Below, in pieces: positions 42,503 to 50,167 of a stretch of 64,000 nucleotides of DNA. The DNA is from CAWABB01 sp963701735 (GTDB lineage Bacteria; Bacteroidota; Ignavibacteria; UBA10030; UBA6906): positions 248,001 through 312,000 of the forward strand of contig CAVPBI010000019.1 of NCBI GenBank assembly GCA_963701735.1, written 5' to 3'. Under the pieces are notes generated by a model. The model made no database searches, was not told the DNA's origin, and saw only the letters and a program-made list of their open reading frames with translations. A program made the position numbers and the translations under genes. Position 1 is the stretch's first letter, and each line of letters begins with the position of its first letter.

Positions 42503-44896
42503 ATGATGAATAGACGCTCGTTCGTAAAGTCGCTGGCTGGCGGTGCTGCGACGCTTGCCTTAGTGCCAAAGCCCCTATTTGCCCGTGGCACTGGTCGCCT
42601 GGAGCCGTACTTTGGGGTCAATCCTTTCATTGAGTCGCACCCCTCAGCTGTCTTCATCATGCGGACCAGCGTGGATGTCAAGACCAACTCCACTGCAGTG
42701 AGGGAAGCAGGCCTGGCATTTGGGTCATCTGTATTTGTGCCAATGTCGACGTCGGGCGTTCCCCTGACCCATCGTGTCGTCATCAAGGCAAACGTGGCGA
42801 AGATTCCATCCGCCGAGGTCTGCTACATGGGAGTCGTGACAGATGCCCATTTCGTGGAAGGGATGATCGAGAGCATCAAGGGTCTCGGCATGCCCGGAAG
42901 CCAGATCTCGATGCGGGAAGCAGGGTTCTCCAACCAGTTTGTCGATAGCGGCTACACGGATATGGCACTTCGCACGGGAATAGACCTCCGCGAACAGGGT
43001 TACACGGTGGGGGAAGTTCCAGAGGAGGATATCGTTTGGGTTGATGTCCCGAACGGGAAGTGGTTCAGGAGAATCCCGTACGTCTGGCCGCTGAATGCCC
43101 CGGACACTTGGCTCCTCAATATCGCCAAGTTCAAGACACATTCGATGGGGATGACCCTCTGCGCGAAAAACCTCCAGGGTACGAACGCCAAGCCATACAT
43201 CCGCCACTGCACCGAGTTCGCCGATGAGATGACGATTCCGAGTGAAGATGTTCAGCCCGATGCCAAGCTAACCATCCAGGCTGACTACAATCGCCACGTT
43301 CAAGCGGGCATCCCCCGCTGGGACAGGCCCGGGCAGAATGGTGGCATCTGGCAGGAGATCTGGGCGGCCCGCTGTCTGGACAACAATTCAGTTCTGCGAG
43401 CTGGCCTCAACGTGATCGAAGGAGTCTACGGACGTGAAGGCGCCTACCGGGACGGACCGGGCGCGGACGGACTTGGGATCGACCACATGACAAACTTGGT
43501 CATATTCGGGAAGAACCCTTTTCACGTCGACATCATCGGGAACTGGCTGGGCGGACACGAGCCCGGGAATTTCGGGCTATTTCACGTGGCTCTGGAACGG
43601 GGGTTGGCGACAATACTGAATCCGAAGGACATTCCGGTCTACGAATGGACCCCGGACGGGATCGCCGCCGGAACCGCCGTCGAGACCACCCTCGAAGATT
43701 TTCCAAGGTACCAGCTTCGCACTCAGTACCTTCGAAGAGACTACAGCGGGCAGACTGAAGACGACTGGCATCTCGTTGCAGAACCTTACGCGTATCCGCA
43801 GACGGTCAGTAGGGATGTCGCCACTGAAGACGGCTGGAACATTGTGTCCCTGCCTGTTGCTGTCGTTAACCCGTCCCTCACAACGCTCTTTCCTACAGCT
43901 TCCTCGGATGCGTTCGAGTATCAAAATGGATATGTGTCGACTGACCATCTTGTGCCCGGGAAAGGATATTGGGTGAAGTTCCCCCAACCTGCGACAGTCA
44001 CTCTCGTTGGTGCGCCGATTGGAGCACTGGATGTGCCTGTTCAAGAGGGCTGGAACCTCCTCGGACCATTGGCTGCTGAAGTTCCATCGGGCGCGATCGC
44101 GACGACCCCGTCCGATATCGTCGAGTCAAGTTACTTTTCCTTCGACCATGGATACGCGGTGGCCGACGTCCTGACCCCCGGCAGGGGGTACTGGGTAAAA
44201 GCGTCCCAGGAAGGTGTCCTCCACATGGCTTCCGGGGCAAGCAAGGCAATCGCACGCGACGGGGATCTGGAAGCTTCCTCCATCCGCCTTGAAATCAAGG
44301 ATGTGCGGGGACACTGCGGAGTCCTCCTGCTTGCGCAGGAAGAACCGATGAGCGGCAGAAGCGAGCTGCCCCCCCTGCCACCAGTGGGCATTTTCGATGT
44401 TCGGTTCGCGAGCGATCGGTGGATCGAACAACGCGGCCAGCAGCACGTTGTTCGCCTGACTTGTGTGGCGTATCCGATTACTATCGAGGCCTCTAACCTT
44501 CGTGGGGTGGAGCTGAGGGTGAGGGATGCAGTCGGGGCAGGCCTGGTGGACGGCCGACTGCGGGATGGGTCGCTACTCTCGCTTCCTGTCGAGTCAGGAA
44601 ACCTGATTATCGAGGATGTTGGCGGGATAGCGGCGGAGTTCAAGCTGGATCAGAATTATCCGAATCCGTTCAATCCCACGACGGTTATCAAGTTTAGCGT
44701 CCCGACCGATTCACACGTCAGAGTAAGCGTGTTCAACACTGCCGGCCAGCGCGTCACAGTTCTGGTGAACGAGGAATTGAAAGCTGGTGCCCATGCCGTC
44801 ACTTTCGACGGCACGGGCATGGCCAGCGGTCCATATTTCTGTCAGATGGAAGCCGTGGGTCGCAGCATCGTGAAGAGAATGTTGCTTCTGAAGTAG
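42503..44896 (+). CDS. DUF362 protein with Tat-type signal and T9SS sorting domain
   Basis: 797 residues. N-terminus NRRSFVKSLAGGAATLAL is a twin-arginine (Tat) signal (RRxFxK). Residues about 60-400 match the DUF362 pattern (VVIKANVAKIP, WLLNIAKFKTHSMGMTLCAKN). Residues about 445-600 hold two copies of a GWN[IL]...GYWVK module also present in the 50168-53101 protein. A T9SS sorting domain starts near 714 (LDQNYPNPFNPTT). The protein would thus be exported folded, perhaps with a cofactor, then moved across the outer membrane by T9SS. GAGGAG precedes the start. Its enzymatic role is unknown. It is followed after 26 bases by another T9SS gene. Confidence 0.83.
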   Translation: MMNRRSFVKSLAGGAATLALVPKPLFARGTGRLEPYFGVNPFIESHPSAVFIMRTSVDVKTNSTAVREAGLAFGSSVFVPMSTSGVPLTHRVVIKANVAKIPSAEVCYMGVVTDAHFVEGMIESIKGLGMPGSQISMREAGFSNQFVDSGYTDMALRTGIDLREQGYTVGEVPEEDIVWVDVPNGKWFRRIPYVWPLNAPDTWLLNIAKFKTHSMGMTLCAKNLQGTNAKPYIRHCTEFADEMTIPSEDVQPDAKLTIQADYNRHVQAGIPRWDRPGQNGGIWQEIWAARCLDNNSVLRAGLNVIEGVYGREGAYRDGPGADGLGIDHMTNLVIFGKNPFHVDIIGNWLGGHEPGNFGLFHVALERGLATILNPKDIPVYEWTPDGIAAGTAVETTLEDFPRYQLRTQYLRRDYSGQTEDDWHLVAEPYAYPQTVSRDVATEDGWNIVSLPVAVVNPSLTTLFPTASSDAFEYQNGYVSTDHLVPGKGYWVKFPQPATVTLVGAPIGALDVPVQEGWNLLGPLAAEVPSGAIATTPSDIVESSYFSFDHGYAVADVLTPGRGYWVKASQEGVLHMASGASKAIARDGDLEASSIRLEIKDVRGHCGVLLLAQEEPMSGRSELPPLPPVGIFDVRFASDRWIEQRGQQHVVRLTCVAYPITIEASNLRGVELRVRDAVGAGLVDGRLRDGSLLSLPVESGNLIIEDVGGIAAEFKLDQNYPNPFNPTTVIKFSVPTDSHVRVSVFNTAGQRVTVLVNEELKAGAHAVTFDGTGMASGPYFCQMEAVGRSIVKRMLLLK

Positions 44897-44922
44897 CCGT
44901 CCAACTCCAAAGGAGTCCGAGC

Positions 44923-47900
44923 ATGAAACCATTGTCCATTGTGATGCTACTCCCACTTTTCCTCGCAACCGTCGCCTTCTCTCAGACTGCGGCTGTGGAC
45001 ATCCCGATCACAGTCTCTGATGGCGCTAGTGGCAGCCAAGAACTCAGGTTCGGGCTCGATCCCTCGGCTACCGATGGGATGAATGCCGGTCTGGGCGAAG
45101 AGGAGCAGCCTCCGATGCCGCCAACGGGTGCGTTTGCCGCACGCTTCGTTGGAACGGACATTGGTCTCAACCTCGGCCAGGGAGTTGTCAAGGATTATCG
45201 GCAAGGCACAGCGAGCACAAACGGATCGCGGGTACACGAACTCCAGTACCAGCCGGGTGCGGGCACAGCGATCACGATCTCCTGGAATCTCCCGGCGGGT
45301 GTCACAGGCAGGTTGCAGGATGTCATCACAGGTACCCTGATTGATGTTTCGATGAGCGGGACAGGGTCCTACGTGGTCAACAACCCGAGCATCTACAACA
45401 AGCTCTTCATGACTGTGACGTATGCTTTCGCGTCGAGCTCAGTACTCAATGTTACCGTGCTGAACACTCCCGGGTGGTTTGCCATACAGAACATGGGTGA
45501 GGTGCATCTGCGCAATTCCGGCGGTGCCGGGGTTGACACGGTCACAACCAACGCGAGTGGCGTGGGTGTGTTTCCGTCGGTTCTCGCCGGGAGCGGCTAT
45601 CAGTACGGGGTGTACTATGTGCCCACGAATCCCAACAAGGTCCTCGGGAGGGAATTCTGGGGAAGAAATACCGGCCTGACGGTAGGATCGGGACAGACCG
45701 TCAACGAGACCTTCCAGAGAAACATGCCACATACATCTTCTCTCACGGTCTACAACAAGGGCACCGGGGCCGATGTGACGGGAGGAGTCGTGGCGCCTGG
45801 AACGACACTGCGCCTGAGCCTCGGGATCACGAACCCGTCGACGCCCGGGAGCGGGTCTCAGAACGTCAAGGGGAAACTGATCCTGGACCGAAGCAAGACG
45901 ACCTCGTACGATTTCAACCAGACGAGCGCGGCATATCAAACCGTAGCGGCCGGGGCGACGAGCCTGTTCGAATTCGAATACACACCCGTCGACACGGGGG
46001 GGTACTACCGTGTCCCCGGAGCCATCGCTGAAGTTGGCTCGCCGTGGGGCAGCGGCGAGACCTTGACCGAAGCTGGAGCATGGATCAGCACGCCACTGTT
46101 CTCGGTGCGGGGCAGCGCTCCCCCTACGACATACGGGATGATAACCACGCAGGTGATAAGGGACGGTGATGACGCCATCCTGGGGAGTGCAACCGTCGAG
46201 CTATTACTGGACGGTCAGGTGATTGATACGTTGCGGCATCTATCGGAATACCCATTCACCGACGAGTACTGGAGGATCGACAGCGTAGACGCGACGAAGG
46301 CCTACACTCTCCGTTGTATTCCACCGGCAGAGTACGGCGGTAATGCGGTGTTCAGCTATCGGACGTATCACTACGGCCAATCCCTGCTGATCGGCAATAC
46401 ATTCGAGGTGAAGCCGAGCGACTACACCATGGAATCGTCGCCATGGAACTGGCACGCATACCCTCGTCAGTTCTTTGTCCACTCCTCGACGGCAATGCAG
46501 TACGGGATGATTACCACGCAGGTGGCTCTGGACAGTGATCGCAGCCTCCTGGGGAATGCGACCGTCGAGCTCTTACTGGACGGTCAGGTGATTGATACGT
46601 TGCGGCATCTCTCGGAATACCCGTTCACCAACGAGTACTGGAGAGTCGACAGTGTCGACGCATCCAAGACCTTCACCCTGCGTTGCAGACCTCCGGCAGC
46701 GTATAGCGGCAGGGCGGTGTTCAGCTATCGGACGTATCATTACGGTCAGTCCTTGCTGATCGGCAATACGTTCGAGGTCAAGCCGAGCGACTATTCCATG
46801 GAGTCGCCGCCCTGGAACTGGAACGCATACCCCAGACAGTTCTATGTCCACTCTTCGACGGCGATGCAGTATGGAATGATAACGACGCAGTTGCTCCGGG
46901 ATGGGGATCTGAGCATCCTTGGAGATGCGACCATTGAGCTGCTGTTGGGCGGCCAGGTGATAGATACGTTAAGGCATCTCTCGGAGTATCCATTCACCAA
47001 CGAATACTGGAGAGTCGACAGTGTCGACGCATCGAAGACCTTCGCCCTGCGATGCTTTCCGCCCGCGGGGTACACCAGTAGCCCTGTGTTCAGTTACGTC
47101 TCGTATCATTACGGTGACTCATTGCTGTTGGGCAACACCTTCGATGTCAAGCCGGGCGACTACGTGATGCAACCGTCCCCTTTCAACTGGGAAGCTTTTC
47201 CGCGTCAGTTCTTTGTAACGACCTCCCTGAATATCGCCGTGCAGAACACGAGCGGGTGGCCTGCCATTGAGAATCGAGGCGTGGTGCATCTCAGGACATC
47301 TGGTGGGGCCGGGGTGGATACGGTTGGGACGAACTCGAGTGGCGTGGCGACCTTCACGGGCTTCCCCGCGGGCACGGGGTACCAGTACGGGGTGTACTAT
47401 GTTCCCACGAGTTCCGGGAAGATCCTCGGAACGGAATACTGGGGGAGAAAGACTGGCATTTCGGCGGGTGCCGGCCAGGCCGTGAACGAGACCTTTCAGA
47501 AGAACACGCCCCACACCTCTGCCCTCCGGGTCTATAACAAGGGTACCGGCGCCGAGGTGACCGGAGGCATCGTGAGCCTGGGGACCACGCTTCGGGTTAC
47601 CCTGGAAATTACGAACCCTTCGAGCGCCGGGAGTGGATCTCAGAATGTCAAGGGACGAGTGATACTGGATCGGAGCAAGTCGTCGTCCTACGATTTTGAC
47701 CAGACCAGCGCGACGTATCAGACAATGGCTGCGGGAACGACGAAGTTGTTCGAGTTCGAGTTCACGCCCGTGGACACCGGTGGATATTACCGGATCCCGG
47801 GGGCCTATGCCGATATCGGGTCGCCGTGGGGCAGCGGCCAAACCCTAACAGAGGCTGGAGCATGGATCACCTCGCCGCTTTTTTCCGTACGTGGCTCGGG

Positions 47901-50115
47901 AGTCTCGTCATTGACCGTCATAGTGCAAAACGTCTCGGGCTTGCCTGAAATCGGTGAAACGGGAGAAGTGCAGCTTCGAACCTCAGGAGGCGCGGGTGTG
48001 GACACGGCGGGAACGAATGCAATTGGCGTTGCGTCGTTCGTGGGTATTCCCGCAGGCACAGGCTATCAATATGGTGTGTACCACATGCCCACAAGTCCAG
48101 GCAGGATTCTCGGGAGAGAGTACTGGGGCGGGAAGACTGGTGTCGCGGTAGGTGCGGGACAAGCCGTGAACGAGACATTTCAGAGGAACATGCCGTACAC
48201 AACGGCTCTCCGTGTCTATGACAAGAGCACGGGGGTGGATGTGACGGGCGGAGTTGTAACACCCGGAACCACACTGCGACTGAGCCTGGAGATTGTGAAC
48301 CCGTCGACCTCGGGGAGCGCGTCTCAGAACGTCAAGGGGCGGGTGATCCTGGACCGGAACAAGGCGTCATCCCACGATTTCGACCAGACAAGCGCGGCAT
48401 CCCAGACGATGGCGTTGGGGACGACGCGGCTGTTCGAGTTTGAGTACACGCCGGTGGATACTGGAGGGTACTACCGTGTGCGTGGGGCGATTGCGGAGGT
48501 TGCCCCACCCTGGGGCAGTGGAGCGACCTTGACAGATGAAATGGCATGGTCGCAGGGAACGTCATTTACAGTCAGAGGAAACCTTCCGCTGGCCCCCACC
48601 TTGGCTTCGCCGGCCGATGGAGCCACCGGTGTATCGACAAGTCCGCTTCTCTCGTGGAATACATCAGCCGGTGCCACATCGTACAGGATTCAACTGTCGG
48701 GAGACCTGGATTTCGATCCCCTTGCCTACGACTCCACCGGCATTCTGACGACGAACCATGTCGCAATGTGGCTCAGTGGTGCATCGATCTACTACTGGAG
48801 AGTGAGTGCGTCGAGCAACTGGGGGTCGAGCGGGTTCTCGGCGCCGCGGCAGTTCACGACGTGGACCTCGCCATACAACGGTGTGCCGATCAACATTCCA
48901 GGAGTGGTCGAAGCTGAATCGTTCGACGCGGGTGGAGAAGGTATCACCTACCACGACGCGGACCTGCAGAACGACGGGCAGGCTTGCCGGACACTTGAGG
49001 GTGTGGATATCGTGCGATGCCAGGATCCGCAGGGCATCGGGTACAATATCACCTCCACCCAGGCCGGGGAATGGTTGCGCTATTCCGTCAAGGTCGCACA
49101 GACGGGGACATATGTGGTGGAGGCGCGCGTGGCGCTCGGGGCCTCGACTGAGGGTCAGTTCCATCTGGCAATGAGATCGACCGACATTTCGGGCCCGATC
49201 AGAGTTGCCCCGACAGGCGGCTGGCAGGCGTGGACGACCGTGAAAGACACCGTGGTCCTTGCCCAGGGGGCTAACCAGTTGTTCCTCCATCTGGACAACA
49301 ATGGTGCGAAGCCGCCGGACGTCAACCTCCTCCGGTTTGTTCTTTTGAATCAGGTCCTGGTCACCGTGGGTACTTCGCCGGCGGGGCGACAGTATACAGT
49401 GGACGGGATTCTCTACAACGATTCGCATCAATTCTCCTGGACGCCCGGTTCGAGCCACGCCTTATCGACGTTCTCGCCGCAGGCTGACAGTACAGTAGGC
49501 ATCCAGTACGTCTTCTCGGGATGGAGCGACGGAGGGGCGGAGACACATACGATCCAGCCGACCGCCTCCGGTTCCTACACGGCGGGCTTCGGGACGGAAT
49601 ACTACCTGACAATCGGTGCTGATTTGGGTGGGACGACCACACCGACCAGCAGATGGTACGCCAGCGGGGCTTCCATAACGATCACCGCCGTGCCGCCTGC
49701 AGGCTTCAAATTCCTCAAGTGGGACGGCACAGGAGAAGGTGCGTACAACGGGACTGAGAACCCTGCCATTGTAGAGATGCGTGGTCCCGTGTTCCAGCAG
49801 GCGCGGTTCGAACCGGCCGTGGGAGTCTCGGATGAATTGACCTCAATACCCGGACAATTCGTCCTCGCCCAGAATTATCCGAATCCGTTCAATCCTGCGA
49901 CCACGATCCGGTACGGACTCCCGGAGAGGTCGACCGTCCGGCTGGCGATCTTCAGCCAGTTGGGTCAGCTGGTCGAGGTTCTGGTCAACCAGGTGCAGGA
50001 GGCCGGGTATCACGAGGTGCGGTTCGATGCTGCCGGATTGCCGAGCGGGCTGTACTTCTATCGAATTCAGACGGGCAATTTCTCGTCTACGAAGAAGTTG
50101 CTGTTGATTCGATAA
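44923..50115 (+). CDS. Giant repeat surface protein with CBM6, InlB-type repeats and T9SS sorting domain
   Basis: 1730 residues. Signal peptide (MKPLSIVMLLPLFLATVAF, cleavage near SQTAA). Three about 228-residue repeats begin near 173, 769 and 997 (HLRNSGGAGVDTV-type core). Three tandem 123-residue repeats lie at 404-772 (YGMITTQ ... LSEYPFT). A fibronectin-like domain starts near 1222 (LASPADGATGV), a CBM6 domain near 1324 (VEAESFDAGGEGITYHDADL) and InlB B-type beta repeats near 1475. The T9SS sorting domain starts near 1640 (LAQNYPNPFNPATTIRYGL). No catalytic motif is visible, so this is probably a carbohydrate-binding adhesin or matrix protein. GGAG lies seven bases before the ATG; it is co-oriented and close to both neighbours. 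Confidence 0.85.
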   Translation: MKPLSIVMLLPLFLATVAFSQTAAVDIPITVSDGASGSQELRFGLDPSATDGMNAGLGEEEQPPMPPTGAFAARFVGTDIGLNLGQGVVKDYRQGTASTNGSRVHELQYQPGAGTAITISWNLPAGVTGRLQDVITGTLIDVSMSGTGSYVVNNPSIYNKLFMTVTYAFASSSVLNVTVLNTPGWFAIQNMGEVHLRNSGGAGVDTVTTNASGVGVFPSVLAGSGYQYGVYYVPTNPNKVLGREFWGRNTGLTVGSGQTVNETFQRNMPHTSSLTVYNKGTGADVTGGVVAPGTTLRLSLGITNPSTPGSGSQNVKGKLILDRSKTTSYDFNQTSAAYQTVAAGATSLFEFEYTPVDTGGYYRVPGAIAEVGSPWGSGETLTEAGAWISTPLFSVRGSAPPTTYGMITTQVIRDGDDAILGSATVELLLDGQVIDTLRHLSEYPFTDEYWRIDSVDATKAYTLRCIPPAEYGGNAVFSYRTYHYGQSLLIGNTFEVKPSDYTMESSPWNWHAYPRQFFVHSSTAMQYGMITTQVALDSDRSLLGNATVELLLDGQVIDTLRHLSEYPFTNEYWRVDSVDASKTFTLRCRPPAAYSGRAVFSYRTYHYGQSLLIGNTFEVKPSDYSMESPPWNWNAYPRQFYVHSSTAMQYGMITTQLLRDGDLSILGDATIELLLGGQVIDTLRHLSEYPFTNEYWRVDSVDASKTFALRCFPPAGYTSSPVFSYVSYHYGDSLLLGNTFDVKPGDYVMQPSPFNWEAFPRQFFVTTSLNIAVQNTSGWPAIENRGVVHLRTSGGAGVDTVGTNSSGVATFTGFPAGTGYQYGVYYVPTSSGKILGTEYWGRKTGISAGAGQAVNETFQKNTPHTSALRVYNKGTGAEVTGGIVSLGTTLRVTLEITNPSSAGSGSQNVKGRVILDRSKSSSYDFDQTSATYQTMAAGTTKLFEFEFTPVDTGGYYRIPGAYADIGSPWGSGQTLTEAGAWITSPLFSVRGSGVSSLTVIVQNVSGLPEIGETGEVQLRTSGGAGVDTAGTNAIGVASFVGIPAGTGYQYGVYHMPTSPGRILGREYWGGKTGVAVGAGQAVNETFQRNMPYTTALRVYDKSTGVDVTGGVVTPGTTLRLSLEIVNPSTSGSASQNVKGRVILDRNKASSHDFDQTSAASQTMALGTTRLFEFEYTPVDTGGYYRVRGAIAEVAPPWGSGATLTDEMAWSQGTSFTVRGNLPLAPTLASPADGATGVSTSPLLSWNTSAGATSYRIQLSGDLDFDPLAYDSTGILTTNHVAMWLSGASIYYWRVSASSNWGSSGFSAPRQFTTWTSPYNGVPINIPGVVEAESFDAGGEGITYHDADLQNDGQACRTLEGVDIVRCQDPQGIGYNITSTQAGEWLRYSVKVAQTGTYVVEARVALGASTEGQFHLAMRSTDISGPIRVAPTGGWQAWTTVKDTVVLAQGANQLFLHLDNNGAKPPDVNLLRFVLLNQVLVTVGTSPAGRQYTVDGILYNDSHQFSWTPGSSHALSTFSPQADSTVGIQYVFSGWSDGGAETHTIQPTASGSYTAGFGTEYYLTIGADLGGTTTPTSRWYASGASITITAVPPAGFKFLKWDGTGEGAYNGTENPAIVEMRGPVFQQARFEPAVGVSDELTSIPGQFVLAQNYPNPFNPATTIRYGLPERSTVRLAIFSQLGQLVEVLVNQVQEAGYHEVRFDAAGLPSGLYFYRIQTGNFSSTKKLLLIR
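46132..47220 (+). repeat. Three tandem 369-bp coding repeats
   Basis: Units start at 46132, 46501 and 46870, exactly 369 bases (123 codons) apart, with long identical DNA tracts such as GTGATTGATACGTTGCGGCA in units 1 and 2. They keep the frame, and allelic copy-number change by recombination is plausible. Confidence 0.9.
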
Positions 50116-50167
50116 GTATCACCCGTGTGGAACTCCATACGTGAGGTCTTGCAGGAGGGGGCATGAG

